The notes: generated by a model not told the origin, from the letters alone. Shown: positions 44,518 through 53,608, counted from the first letter of the stretch. The stretch: DNA of 64,000 nt from Caballeronia zhejiangensis (GCF_000698575.1 NZ_JFHD01000017.1:62001-126000), one strand, 5' to 3'. Translations and numbers: made by a program.

Positions 44518-45957
44518 ATGGAAGACGCGAAGCATTTCATCGATAACCGCTGGATCGCGGCATCGGGCAACGAGACGATTCCGGTCGTCGATCCGTCCGA
44601 TGGCCAGGTCTTCGCGCAGATCGCGCGGGGCACCGCGGCGGACATCGACCGCGCGGTCGCCGCCGCCCGCGCGGCCTTCGACGGCGGCTGGGGCGCGACG
44701 AGCGCGGCGGAACGCGGGCGCATCCTCGCGCGCCTGTCGATGCTGATCGGCGCGTGCCACGAGGAGATCGCGCAGGTCGAGGCGCGCGACACCGGCAAGC
44801 CACTGAAGCAGGCACGCGCCGACGCCACCGGCATCGCGCGCTATTTCGAGTTTTACGCGGGCGCCGCCGACAAGCTCCACGGCGAAACCCTGCCCTATCA
44901 GCACGGCTACACCGTGCTCACGATCCGCGAGCCGCACGGCGTGACCGGGCATATCGTGCCGTGGAACTATCCGCTGCAGATTTTCGGGCGCAGCGTCGGC
45001 GCGGCGCTCGCCACGGGCAACGCGTGCGTCGTGAAGCCGGCGGAGGACGCGTGCCTGTCGCTGTTGCGCATCGCGGAACTGGCGGCGGAAGCCGGCCTGC
45101 CGGATGGCGCGCTCAATATCGTCACCGGATACGGTCACGAAGCGGGCGCGGCGCTCGCGCGGCATCCGGGCATCGATCACATCTCGTTCACCGGCTCGCC
45201 CGCGACGGGCGCGGCCGTCACCAAGATGGCCGCCGACAATCACGTCCCCGTCACGCTGGAACTCGGCGGCAAGTCGCCGCAAATCGTATTCGCCGATGCC
45301 GATTTCGACGCCGCCCTTCCCGTGCTCGTCGCCGCGATCGTGCAGAACGCCGGACAGACGTGCTCGGCGGGCAGCCGCGTGCTGATCGAGCGCGCGGCGT
45401 ACGAACCCTTGCTGGATCGTCTCTCGGAGGCGTTCGCGGCGCTGAAGGTCGGTCCGAGCAAGCTCGATCTCGACTGCGGCCCGCTCATCAGCGCGAAGCA
45501 GCAGCAGCGCGTGTGGGATTTTCTGTCCGATGCACAGCACGACGGCATTCCGATGGCCGCGCACGGCGAAGTCGTCGGCGATGCGCCCGAAGCGGGCTTC
45601 TATCAGGCGCCGACGCTGTTGCGCGACGTCCCGCCGACGCATCGTCTCGCGCGCGAGGAAGTGTTCGGCCCGGTGCTCGCCGCGATGCCCTTCGACGACG
45701 AAGCCGACGCGCTCCGACTCGCCAACGGCACCGACTACGGGCTCGTCGCCGGCATCTGGACCCGCGACGGCGCGCGTCAGATGCGGCTCGCGCGCCGCGT
45801 GCGTTCCGGACAGGTGTTCATCAACAACTACGGCGCGGGCGGCGGCATCGAATTGCCGTTCGGCGGCGTCAAGCATTCGGGACACGGACGCGAGAAAGGC
45901 TTCGAGGCGCTGTACGGCTTCACGACGCTCAAGACCATCGCCATCAAACACGGATAA
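44518..45957 (+). CDS. NAD(P)-dependent aldehyde dehydrogenase
   Basis: This is an ALDH-superfamily enzyme of 479 residues. The general base Glu248 is in VTLELGGKSPQIV and the nucleophile Cys282 is in NAGQTCSAGSRV. PWNYPLQIF and the EVFGPVLA motif are also present. It is closest in appearance to betaine/gamma-aminobutyraldehyde or sugar-aldehyde dehydrogenases, and the substrate cannot be read from sequence. The short-chain dehydrogenase downstream starts 10 bp after it, so the pair probably oxidises an alcohol to an acid in two steps. Confidence 0.85.
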   Translation: MEDAKHFIDNRWIAASGNETIPVVDPSDGQVFAQIARGTAADIDRAVAAARAAFDGGWGATSAAERGRILARLSMLIGACHEEIAQVEARDTGKPLKQARADATGIARYFEFYAGAADKLHGETLPYQHGYTVLTIREPHGVTGHIVPWNYPLQIFGRSVGAALATGNACVVKPAEDACLSLLRIAELAAEAGLPDGALNIVTGYGHEAGAALARHPGIDHISFTGSPATGAAVTKMAADNHVPVTLELGGKSPQIVFADADFDAALPVLVAAIVQNAGQTCSAGSRVLIERAAYEPLLDRLSEAFAALKVGPSKLDLDCGPLISAKQQQRVWDFLSDAQHDGIPMAAHGEVVGDAPEAGFYQAPTLLRDVPPTHRLAREEVFGPVLAAMPFDDEADALRLANGTDYGLVAGIWTRDGARQMRLARRVRSGQVFINNYGAGGGIELPFGGVKHSGHGREKGFEALYGFTTLKTIAIKHG

Positions 45958-45967
45958 GGAGACACGC

Positions 45968-46744
45968 ATGCGACTGCAAGGCAAAACCGTCATCGTGACG
46001 GGCGGCGGCTCGGGATTCGGCGAAGGCATCGCGAAGACGTTCGCGCGTGAGGGCGCGAACGTCGTCGTCAACGATCTGAACGGGCCGGCCGCCGAGCGCG
46101 TCGCGAGCGAGATCGCGCTCGCATCGTCGCCGGAGGTGAAGCACGGCCGCGCGATCGCCGTTCAAGGCGATGTGACGCAGCGCGCCGACTGGCAAACGCT
46201 CTTCGATGCCGCGATCGGGGACTTCGGCAGCGTGCAGGTCGTCGTCAACAACGCGGGCACGACGCACCGTAACAAGCCCGTTCTCGACGTCACCGAGGCC
46301 GAATTCGACCGCGTCTACGCGGTGAACGTGAAGAGCATCTATTGGAGCGTCGAGCAGTTCGTGCCGTACTTTCGCGAACGGGGCGGCGGCGCGTTCATCA
46401 ATATCGCGTCGACGGCGGGCGTGCGGCCGCGTCCGGGACTCGTCTGGTACAACGGCAGCAAGGCGGCGGTCATCATCGCGAGCAAGGCGCTCGCGGTCGA
46501 ACTGGGCGCGGACCGCATCCGCGTGAACTGCATCAATCCGGTGATGGGCGAGACCGCCCTGCTCTCCGAGTTCATGGGCATGGAGGACACGCCCGAGAAC
46601 CGCCGCAAGTTTCTCGCGACGATACCGCTCGGCCGGCTTTCGACGCCTCAGGACATCGCCAACGCGGCGCTTTATCTCGCATCCGACGATGCGGAGTTCA
46701 TCACCGGCGTCGCGCTCGAAGTGGACGGCGGACGCTGCGTCTGA
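45968..46744 (+). CDS. Short-chain dehydrogenase/reductase
   Basis: This is a 258-residue classical SDR. TGGGSGFGEGIAKTF near residue 10 binds NAD(P); NNAGTTHRNKP, the catalytic Ser in INIASTAG and the Tyr-x-x-x-Lys in WYNGSKAAV follow. An acidic residue pattern after strand 2 (VVNDLN, Asp) suggests NAD rather than NADP. Start MRLQGKTVIVTGGG has AAGGAGAC in front. A strong GC hairpin (46750-46788) separates it from the transporter. Confidence 0.86.
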   Translation: MRLQGKTVIVTGGGSGFGEGIAKTFAREGANVVVNDLNGPAAERVASEIALASSPEVKHGRAIAVQGDVTQRADWQTLFDAAIGDFGSVQVVVNNAGTTHRNKPVLDVTEAEFDRVYAVNVKSIYWSVEQFVPYFRERGGGAFINIASTAGVRPRPGLVWYNGSKAAVIIASKALAVELGADRIRVNCINPVMGETALLSEFMGMEDTPENRRKFLATIPLGRLSTPQDIANAALYLASDDAEFITGVALEVDGGRCV

Positions 46745-46749
46745 CGCTT

Positions 46750-46788
46750 GCCCGCGCACGCCGCGCGCCGCGTGCGGCGGGCGCGGGC
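46750..46788. terminator. Strong GC hairpin between SDR and MFS genes
   Basis: Nested arms GCCCGCGC/GCGCGGGC and CGCCGC/GCGGCG form a long hairpin. Only a weak T-tract follows, so it may be a Rho-assisted terminator or may attenuate readthrough into the transporter. Confidence 0.5.
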
Positions 46789-46918
46789 ATCGGTGCTTTC
46801 CCTAGCAGAAACGGGCGTTTTGCGGTGCGGCCGACGGGCTAGAATCCTTACGCGCCTGTAATCGCGAGCGGGCCCGTCCGCTCGCCTGGCGCACACAAAA
46901 ATATTGGAGACAAGCATC

Positions 46919-48235
46919 ATGGCCAGCACCGCCAAACCCATGCCGCGCCCCGGCGCGGGCACGCCTTCCGCGTTCGAGGAGGCCACTTACCGAAAGGTCG
47001 TCTGGCGTCTCGCGCCGCTTCTGCTGATCTGTTATGTGGTGGCGTATCTCGACCGCGTGAACGTCGGCTTCGCCAAGCTGCAGATGGCCGCCGATTTGCA
47101 ACTGTCGGATGCCGTGTACGGCTTCGGCGCGGGCATTTTCTTCTTCGGCTACTTCATCTTCGAGATTCCGTCGAACATCATCTTGCATCGCGTCGGCGCG
47201 CGCGTGTGGATCGCGCGGATCATGATTACGTGGGGCGTCATTTCGGCGCTCACGATGTTCATCACCACGCCGACGATGTTCTACGTCATGCGCTTTCTGC
47301 TCGGCGCGGCGGAAGCGGGCTTCTTCCCCGGCATCATTCTTTATCTGACGTACTGGTTTCCGGCGCAGCGGCGCGGGCGCATCACGACGCTGTTCATGAC
47401 GGCGATCGCGCTTTCGGGTCTGATCGGCGGGCCGATCAGCGGCTGGATCATGGATGCGTTCCACATGAAGAACGGCTGGCACGGCTGGCAATGGCTGCTG
47501 CTGCTCGAAGGCATTCCGTCGATCATCGTCGGCATCGTCGTGTTCCTGAAGCTCGACGATCGTATCTCGAAGGCTTCTTGGCTCACGCAGGAAGAACGCG
47601 AACTGCTCGAACGCAACATCGCGGCGGATAACGTCCAGAAGGAAGATCTGTCGCTGGGCAAGATCTTGTCGAGCCCGAAGGTGTGGCTGATGAGCATCAT
47701 CTACTTCTCGTTCGTGATGGGACTGTATGGCGTGAGCTTCTGGCTGCCGACGATCATCAAGTCGATGGGGATCAAGGATGCGCTGCATGTCGGCCTGCTC
47801 TCCGCGATTCCTTATGGCGCGGCGGTGATCGGCATGCTGTACGCGGCGCGCAGCGCGGATCGTTCCGGCGAGCGTCGCTGGCATATCGCGATTCCGGCGT
47901 TGATCGGTGCGATCGGGCTGGTGCTGTCGGTGGTGTGGTTCAACAACACGACGCTCGCGATGCTCGGCCTCACGCTCGCCACGATGGGCATTCTCACGAC
48001 GCTGCCGCTGTTCTGGAGTCTGCCGACGGCGTTTCTTGCCGGCACCGGGGCGGCTGCGGGTATTGCGATGATCAACTCGCTTGGGAATCTTGCCGGGTTT
48101 TTGAGTCCTTATCTCGTGGGGTGGTTGAAGCAGGTCACTGCTTCTAATTCGAGTGGGATGTATATGCTCGCGGGTTTTCTCGTTCTTGGGGCTGTGCTTG
48201 TGCTTAGTGTGCCGGCGCGGTTGGTTAATCGGTAA
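46919..48235 (+). CDS. MFS transporter, anion:cation symporter family (tartrate/phthalate/hexonate type)
   Basis: This twelve-helix transporter of 438 residues has WRLAPLLLICYVVAYLDRVN, FFGYFIFEIPSNIILHRVGA, and GAAEAGFFPGIILYLTYWFP, all signatures of the ACS family. The start MASTAKPMPRPG has TTGGAGAC eight bases before it. TAGAAT at 46840-46845 may be the -10 of its own promoter. It plausibly imports the substrate of the ALDH/SDR pair. From about codon 380 on, codon choice changes abruptly to GTT, CTT, GGG and TTT, unlike the rest of the gene. Confidence 0.87.
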   Translation: MASTAKPMPRPGAGTPSAFEEATYRKVVWRLAPLLLICYVVAYLDRVNVGFAKLQMAADLQLSDAVYGFGAGIFFFGYFIFEIPSNIILHRVGARVWIARIMITWGVISALTMFITTPTMFYVMRFLLGAAEAGFFPGIILYLTYWFPAQRRGRITTLFMTAIALSGLIGGPISGWIMDAFHMKNGWHGWQWLLLLEGIPSIIVGIVVFLKLDDRISKASWLTQEERELLERNIAADNVQKEDLSLGKILSSPKVWLMSIIYFSFVMGLYGVSFWLPTIIKSMGIKDALHVGLLSAIPYGAAVIGMLYAARSADRSGERRWHIAIPALIGAIGLVLSVVWFNNTTLAMLGLTLATMGILTTLPLFWSLPTAFLAGTGAAAGIAMINSLGNLAGFLSPYLVGWLKQVTASNSSGMYMLAGFLVLGAVLVLSVPARLVNR

Positions 48236-48267
48236 GGTTGCGTTCCGCTTTCTTTTTCGCGGAAGCC

Positions 48268-48330
48268 TGTGATCGCGTCGGTCTGCTGGCACTGCCCTTG
48301 TGCAGGGCAGTCCCAATAGACCGACGCGTA
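48268..48330 (+). repeat. REP-like palindromic element, copy 1
   Basis: The 24-bp arms 48275-48298 and 48304-48327 pair with three mismatches around a 5-nt loop. The outer part CCTGTGATCGCGTCGGTCT is identical over 19 bp with copy 2 read in reverse orientation at 53652-53711. The size, the hairpin and the intergenic position fit a REP-type repeat. Confidence 0.8.
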
Positions 48331-48372
48331 ATCGCGAGCCGGCGAAAAAGAACGAAACCCGCACCGCAACGA

Positions 48373-48389
48373 TGCACATCCCCCGTGCA
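48373..48389 (+). promoter_or_regulatory. NtrC-type enhancer site upstream of urtA
   Basis: TGCAC, 7 bp and GTGCA form an exact 17-bp dyad of the NtrC consensus form (TGCACC-N5-GGTGCA with free inner bases). It lies about 95 bp upstream of the sigma-54 -24 element, a normal enhancer distance. Confidence 0.7.
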
Positions 48390-48483
48390 TGCACCAAAAC
48401 CTCGCCCGCTAACCCCCATCCCCCGAAGTAAAACTTCCCTGCGATTCCCCGCAAACCCCCGCCATTAGGGCAAAAGACCCCAA

Positions 48484-48500
48484 TTGGCATACCCCTTGCA
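48484..48500 (+). promoter_or_regulatory. Sigma-54 (-24/-12) promoter of the urt operon
   Basis: TTGGCATACCCCTTGCA contains the invariant GG and GC separated by 10 bp, close to TGGCACG-N4-TTGCA. Transcription would begin near 48511, 48 nt before urtA. Confidence 0.8.
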
Positions 48501-48558
48501 GAACGCTCCGAGCAATCGTCATTGCTCAAACAACCACATCGGCAAGGGGAACACAGAA

Positions 48559-49866
48559 ATGAAACGACGCAGTCTGCTGAAGTTCGGCTCCATGTCGGGC
48601 GCGCTCGCCCTTGCGGGCCAACTTCCGATCACGAAAGCCCACGCCGCCGATACCGGTCCGATCAAGGTCGGCATCCTCCATTCGCTGTCGGGCACGATGG
48701 CGATCTCCGAGACGTCGCTGAAAGACACGGCGCTCATGACCATCGCCGATATCAACAAGAGCGGCGGCGTCATGGGCCGGCAGATTCAGCCCGTCGTCGT
48801 CGATCCCGCTTCGAACTGGCCGCTCTTCGCCGAGAAGGCGCGTCAGCTTCTCACGCAGGACAAGTGCGCGGTCGTGTTCGGCTGCTGGACCTCGGTGTCG
48901 CGCAAGTCCGTGCTGCCGGTGTTCGAGGAACTCAACGGCCTGCTCTTCTACCCCGTGCAGTACGAAGGCGAAGAGATGTCCCGCAACGTGTTCTATACGG
49001 GCGCCGCGCCGAATCAGCAGGCGATTCCCGCCGTCGAATATCTGATGGGACCGGAAGGCGGCAGCGCCAAGCGCTTCTTCCTGCTCGGCACCGACTACGT
49101 GTACCCGCGCACGACCAACAAGATCCTGCGCGCGTTCCTTCACTCCAAGGGCGTGAAAGATGCAGACATTCAGGAGGTCTACACACCGTTCGGACATAGC
49201 GACTATCAAACCATCGTCGCGAACATCAAGACCTTTGCCCAAGGGGGAAAGACGACTGTCATCTCTACGATCAACGGCGATTCGAACGTACCGTTCTACA
49301 AGGAACTCGGCAACCAGGGCCTGAAAGCGACGGACGTGCCTGTCGTCGCGTTCTCGGTCGGCGAAGAGGAACTGCGCGGCATCGACACGAAACCGCTCGT
49401 CGGCCATCTTGCCGCATGGAACTACTTCATGTCGGTGAAGAACCCGAACAACTCGAAGTTCGAGAAGGAATTCTTTGCGTACGCAAAGGCGCAGAACCTT
49501 CCGGGCGGCGACAAGCGCGTCACCAACGATCCGATGGAAGCGACCTTCGTCGGCATCCACATGTGGAAGCAGGCCGTCGAAAAGGCGAAGAGCGCCGATG
49601 TCGACAAGGTCCGCACCGCGATGGTCGGTCAGACCTTCGCCGCGCCTTCCGGCTTCACGCTGACGATGGACGGCAACCATCATCTGCATAAGCCCGTGAT
49701 GATCGGCGAAATTCGCGGCGACGGTCAGTTCAACGTCGTCTGGAAGACGAAGACCGCCATACGCGCGCAGCCGTGGAGCCCGTATATCGCGGGCAACGAG
49801 GGCAAGCCGGATGTCGTCAGCTCGATTCCCGCGTTCCTGCGCCGTCAGCGTGTGCGTGTCGCGTAA
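48559..49866 (+). CDS. urtA: Urea ABC transporter, substrate-binding protein
   Basis: This periplasmic urea-binding protein of the high-affinity Urt transporter has 435 residues in the Leu/Ile/Val-binding fold. The N-terminus KRRSLLKFGSMSGALALAGQ is twin-arginine-like, ending KAHAAD. VGILHSLSGTMAISETSLKD, FGCWTSVSRKSVLPVFEELN and GLLFYPVQYEGEE are UrtA-specific blocks. It is the first gene of urtABCDE and lies directly behind a sigma-54 promoter, so nitrogen-limitation control through NtrC is expected. Confidence 0.95.
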   Translation: MKRRSLLKFGSMSGALALAGQLPITKAHAADTGPIKVGILHSLSGTMAISETSLKDTALMTIADINKSGGVMGRQIQPVVVDPASNWPLFAEKARQLLTQDKCAVVFGCWTSVSRKSVLPVFEELNGLLFYPVQYEGEEMSRNVFYTGAAPNQQAIPAVEYLMGPEGGSAKRFFLLGTDYVYPRTTNKILRAFLHSKGVKDADIQEVYTPFGHSDYQTIVANIKTFAQGGKTTVISTINGDSNVPFYKELGNQGLKATDVPVVAFSVGEEELRGIDTKPLVGHLAAWNYFMSVKNPNNSKFEKEFFAYAKAQNLPGGDKRVTNDPMEATFVGIHMWKQAVEKAKSADVDKVRTAMVGQTFAAPSGFTLTMDGNHHLHKPVMIGEIRGDGQFNVVWKTKTAIRAQPWSPYIAGNEGKPDVVSSIPAFLRRQRVRVA

Positions 49867-49943
49867 CGCGTGACGTCGATGCAGCGAGGCCGCGCGTTTC
49901 ATGCGATGCGCGCGGCCTTTCGAGTTCTAACGGAAAGGCCCAC

Positions 49944-51548
49944 ATGACCGGCTCCCTCAAGCGCGCGCTCTTTGCGCTCATCCTCGCGATGACGTCGCTC
50001 GCGGCCCACGCGCTCACCAACGACGATCTCGCCCCGCTCGCCGGCGACGACTTCGAAGCCAAGACCGCCGCCATCGACAAGCTCATTGCCAATGCCGATG
50101 CGCCTTCCATCGCCGTGCTCGGCGCGCTGTCCGATGGCTCGCTCGTCGCGACCGATAACGGTCACGTCTACATTCAGACCGATGACGGCACGAAGGACGC
50201 GATCACCGGCAAGACCGCCGAAGCGCCTGATGCGCAACCGATCACGCTGAACAATCTGCTGCGCACGAAGGTCGCGGGCGCGTTGTCGGGGCTGCAGCTC
50301 GCATCGCCCGATACGGCCAAACGCCGCGACGCCATCGCTGCGTTGCTGAAGAACCCGGACGCATCGATGAAGCCGATGATCGACCGAGCCCGCGCAATCG
50401 AAAAGGATTCCGAACTAAAGAAGCGCCTCGACACGCTCTGGGCGATGACCGCGCTGCACGATCCCGACGTGAACAGGCGTCTCGAAGCCGCGCAACTCGT
50501 CGCGGCGCGCCATGACCTCGACATGTACGAACTGCTGCGCCCGATCGTCGCGAAGAAGGCCGACGGCACGTTCAACGAACCCGACGAACGCGTACGCAAC
50601 GCGGCTCAGGAAGGCATCTACGCACTCGATTCGATTCAGCGCCGCAGCGAAATCTTCGGCACGATCTTCGCGGGCCTCTCGCTCGGCAGCGTGCTGCTGC
50701 TCGCGGCGCTCGGGCTTGCGATCACATATGGGCTGATCGGCGTCATCAACATGGCGCACGGCGAGTTCCTGATGATCGGCGCCTATGCGACCTATGTCGT
50801 GCAGAACCTCGTGCAGCATTACGCGCCCGCCGCGTTCAACTGGTATCCGCTCTTCGCGGTGCCTGCGTCGTTCATCGCCGCGGGGCTCGTCGGCATCGTG
50901 CTCGAAAGGCTCGTGCTGAAGCATCTCTACGGACGTCCGCTCGAAACGCTGCTGACGACCTTCGGCATCAGCCTGATCCTGATTCAGGCGACGCGCACGC
51001 TCTTCGGCGCGCAGAACGTGCAGGTGACGAATCCCTCGTGGATGAGCGGCGGCGTCACCGTGATGCAGAACCTCATCCTCCCGTACAACCGTCTGACGAT
51101 CCTCGCGTTCTCGCTCGCCGTCGTCGCGATCGCGTGGGGCGTGCTCACGAAGACGCGCCTCGGCCTCTTCGTGCGCGCGGTGACGCAGAACCGCCGCATG
51201 GCCGCGTGCGTCGGCGTCAAGACAGCGCGTGTCGATTCGTACGCGTTCGCGTTCGGTGCGGGCATCGCGGGACTCGGCGGCTGCGCGCTCTCGCAGATCG
51301 GCAACGTCGGGCCCGATCTCGGCCAGAGCTACATCATCGATTCGTTCATGGCGGTGGTGCTCGGCGGCGTCGGCCAGCTCGCGGGCACGGTGATCGGCGG
51401 CTTCGGGCTCGGGCTCGTCAGCAAGGCGGTCGAGCCGTTCTGGGGCGCGGTGCTCGCGAAGATCGCGGTGCTCGTGCTCATCGTGTTGTTCATCCAGAAG
51501 CGTCCGCAGGGCATGTTCGCCCTCAAGGGCCGCAGCGCGGAGGCTTGA
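49944..51548 (+). CDS. urtB: Urea ABC transporter, permease UrtB
   Basis: This 534-residue protein has an N-terminal signal sequence and a ~230-residue periplasmic helical domain. That domain shows HEAT-like repeats around KDSELKKRLDTLWAM. A LivH-type permease with about eight membrane segments follows (LLLAALGLAITYGLIGVINM, AHGEFLMIGAY, MAVVLGGVGQLAGTVIGG). The extra N-terminal domain is normal for proteobacterial UrtB. MTGSLKRALFALIL is the start; the frame upstream lies inside urtA. It is 77 bp after urtA. Confidence 0.93.
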   Translation: MTGSLKRALFALILAMTSLAAHALTNDDLAPLAGDDFEAKTAAIDKLIANADAPSIAVLGALSDGSLVATDNGHVYIQTDDGTKDAITGKTAEAPDAQPITLNNLLRTKVAGALSGLQLASPDTAKRRDAIAALLKNPDASMKPMIDRARAIEKDSELKKRLDTLWAMTALHDPDVNRRLEAAQLVAARHDLDMYELLRPIVAKKADGTFNEPDERVRNAAQEGIYALDSIQRRSEIFGTIFAGLSLGSVLLLAALGLAITYGLIGVINMAHGEFLMIGAYATYVVQNLVQHYAPAAFNWYPLFAVPASFIAAGLVGIVLERLVLKHLYGRPLETLLTTFGISLILIQATRTLFGAQNVQVTNPSWMSGGVTVMQNLILPYNRLTILAFSLAVVAIAWGVLTKTRLGLFVRAVTQNRRMAACVGVKTARVDSYAFAFGAGIAGLGGCALSQIGNVGPDLGQSYIIDSFMAVVLGGVGQLAGTVIGGFGLGLVSKAVEPFWGAVLAKIAVLVLIVLFIQKRPQGMFALKGRSAEA

Positions 51549-51551
51549 GAC

Positions 51552-52745
51552 ATGACCGCCTCGACCAATGTCGGCACGAACCTCGACGTCACGCCGCAAC
51601 CCGATCCGGGCGCCGCGCGCGCGGGCTTCGCGCTCGGCCTGCCGCCGCGCGCCGCGCTCTTGCCGAAGAAAGGCTGGCTCGCGTTGATCGCGCTCATCAT
51701 CGCGATGGTGATCTTCGTGCCCGTCAGCGCGCTCGTGCTGCCGGAAACGAGCACGTTCCATCTCTCGGCTTATGCGATGACGCTCGTCGGCAAGCTCATG
51801 TGCTACGCAATCGGCGCGCTCGCGCTCGACCTCGTATGGGGCTATTGCGGCATTCTGAGCTTGGGCCATGCGCTTTTCTTCGCGCTCGGCGGCTACGCGA
51901 TGGGCATGTACCTGATGCGCTCGATCGGCCGCGAGGGGACGTATCAAAGCGATCTTCCCGACTTCATGGTGTTTCTCGACTGGCACAAGCTGCCGTGGTA
52001 CTGGGAGGGCACGGAACATCTCTGGTATGCGCTGTTGCTCGTCGTCCTCGTGCCTGGCGTGCTTGCGTGGGTGTTCGGCTTCTTCACGTTCCGCTCGCGC
52101 GTGAAGGGCGTGTATCTGTCGATCATCACGCAGGCGATGACCTTCGCCGCGATGCTGCTTTTCTATCGCAACGAAACGGGCTTCGGCGGCAACAACGGCT
52201 TCACCGACTTCAAGCGCATCGCGGGCTTTCCAATCACGCATCCGGGCACGCGCACCGCCCTCTTTCTCATCACGTTCGCGGTGCTCGTGCTCGCGTTTCT
52301 CGCGGCGAGATGGATCGTCACGTCGAAGCTCGGGCGAGTGGTCACCGGCGTGCGCGACGGCGAAGCGCGCCTGATGTTCCTCGGCTATAGCCCGCTCGCG
52401 TACAAGCTCTTCATCTGGACGGTGTCGGCGGTGTTGTGCGGCATCGCGGGCGCGTTGTATGTGCCGCAGGTCGGCATCATCAATCCGAGCGAGATGTCGC
52501 CCGCGAACTCGATCGAAATGGCGATCTGGGTCGCGGTCGGCGGACGCGGCACGCTGATCGGACCGATCGTCGGCGCGTTCGCCGTCAACGGCGCGAAGAG
52601 CTTTTTCACCGCCTATTTCGCGGAGTATTGGCTGTTTTTCCTCGGCCTCATCTTCACGCTCGTGCCCTTGCTTCTGCCGAACGGCATCATGGGACTGATC
52701 GATCTCGCGCGCCGCAAGAAGGCGCATGGAGACGCTGCCGAATGA
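51552..52745 (+). CDS. urtC: Urea ABC transporter, permease UrtC
   Basis: This LivM-type permease of 397 residues partners UrtB. About ten membrane segments are visible, with LVWGYCGILSLGHALFFALG and ETGFGGNNGFTDFK, blocks typical of UrtC, and GVRDGEARLMFLGYSP as the ATPase-contact (EAA-like) loop. It starts 3 bp after urtB and its stop overlaps the urtD start by 3 bp, so translation is coupled. Confidence 0.94.
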   Translation: MTASTNVGTNLDVTPQPDPGAARAGFALGLPPRAALLPKKGWLALIALIIAMVIFVPVSALVLPETSTFHLSAYAMTLVGKLMCYAIGALALDLVWGYCGILSLGHALFFALGGYAMGMYLMRSIGREGTYQSDLPDFMVFLDWHKLPWYWEGTEHLWYALLLVVLVPGVLAWVFGFFTFRSRVKGVYLSIITQAMTFAAMLLFYRNETGFGGNNGFTDFKRIAGFPITHPGTRTALFLITFAVLVLAFLAARWIVTSKLGRVVTGVRDGEARLMFLGYSPLAYKLFIWTVSAVLCGIAGALYVPQVGIINPSEMSPANSIEMAIWVAVGGRGTLIGPIVGAFAVNGAKSFFTAYFAEYWLFFLGLIFTLVPLLLPNGIMGLIDLARRKKAHGDAAE

Positions 52746-53608
52746 CTGCACATAACGCATTGATCGTGGATTTGCCGCCGATTCCGGAGACGAGCCACAA
52801 GAACATCAACGTGTCGTCGGGCCTGGGGCATGTGCTCGCGCCCGGCGAGATCGATGTATCGCACGGCACGATCCTCTATCTCGAGGACGTCACCGTGAGC
52901 TTCGACGGCTTTCGCGCGCTGAACAAGCTGACGTTGTCGATCGATGTGGGCGAGTTGCGCTGCGTGATCGGTCCGAACGGCGCGGGCAAGACGACGATGA
53001 TGGATGTCATCACCGGCAAGACACGTCCCGACGACGGCAAGGTTTTTCTCGGGCAGACGTTCGATCTGACGCGCATGTCGGAGCCGGTGATTGCGCGCAC
53101 GGGCATCGGGCGCAAGTTTCAGAAGCCGACTGTGTTCGAGAATCATCCGGTGTGGGAGAACCTCGAACTCGCGATGAAGACGGACAAGCGCTGGTTCGCA
53201 TCGTTGAGGGCGCGGCTGGATGGTGCCGCGCAGGCTCGCATCGAAGAGACGCTCGAGCTGATTCGCCTTCAGCATCAGGCGACGCGGCTTGCGGGCGAGT
53301 TGTCGCATGGGCAGAAGCAGCGGCTCGAAATCGGCATGTTGTTGATGCAGCAGCCTGCTCTCTTGCTGCTCGATGAGCCTGCGGCCGGCATGACCGATCA
53401 TGAAACGATGGAACTCGCGGAGTTGCTCAACAAGCTGCGTGGGTCGTGTTCGATGATGGTCGTCGAGCATGATATGGAGTTTGTTGCTGCGCTTTCGGGG
53501 GATAGCGGGAAGGTTACTGTTATGGCTGAGGGGAGTGTTCTTGCCGAAGGCACGCTCGATGACGTCAAACGGGACGAGGCCGTTATTGAGTCTTATCTTG
53601 GGCGTTAG
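52742..53608 (+). CDS. urtD: Urea ABC transporter, ATP-binding protein UrtD
   Basis: This ABC ATPase of 288 residues has Walker A GPNGAGKTTMMDVITG near residue 83, a signature (AGELSHGQKQRLEIGM) and Walker B LLLLDEPAAGMTDHE. The first ~40 residues form an extension before the ABC core. The last ~50 codons switch to T- and G-ending codons (GTT GCT, GTT ACT GTT, TCT TAT CTT GGG CGT), very different from the GC-rich usage before them. A palindromic repeat follows at once. Confidence 0.93.
   Translation: MTAHNALIVDLPPIPETSHKNINVSSGLGHVLAPGEIDVSHGTILYLEDVTVSFDGFRALNKLTLSIDVGELRCVIGPNGAGKTTMMDVITGKTRPDDGKVFLGQTFDLTRMSEPVIARTGIGRKFQKPTVFENHPVWENLELAMKTDKRWFASLRARLDGAAQARIEETLELIRLQHQATRLAGELSHGQKQRLEIGMLLMQQPALLLLDEPAAGMTDHETMELAELLNKLRGSCSMMVVEHDMEFVAALSGDSGKVTVMAEGSVLAEGTLDDVKRDEAVIESYLGR

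Larger units (their letters stand above)
48236..48558 (+). promoter_or_regulatory. urtA upstream region: REP-like element, NtrC site and sigma-54 promoter, no gene
   Basis: In order, these 323 bp contain a palindromic repeat (48268-48330), an NtrC-type site (48373-48389), a sigma-54 promoter (48484-48500) and the urtA leader. No ORF with features of a real gene is present. Confidence 0.75.
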
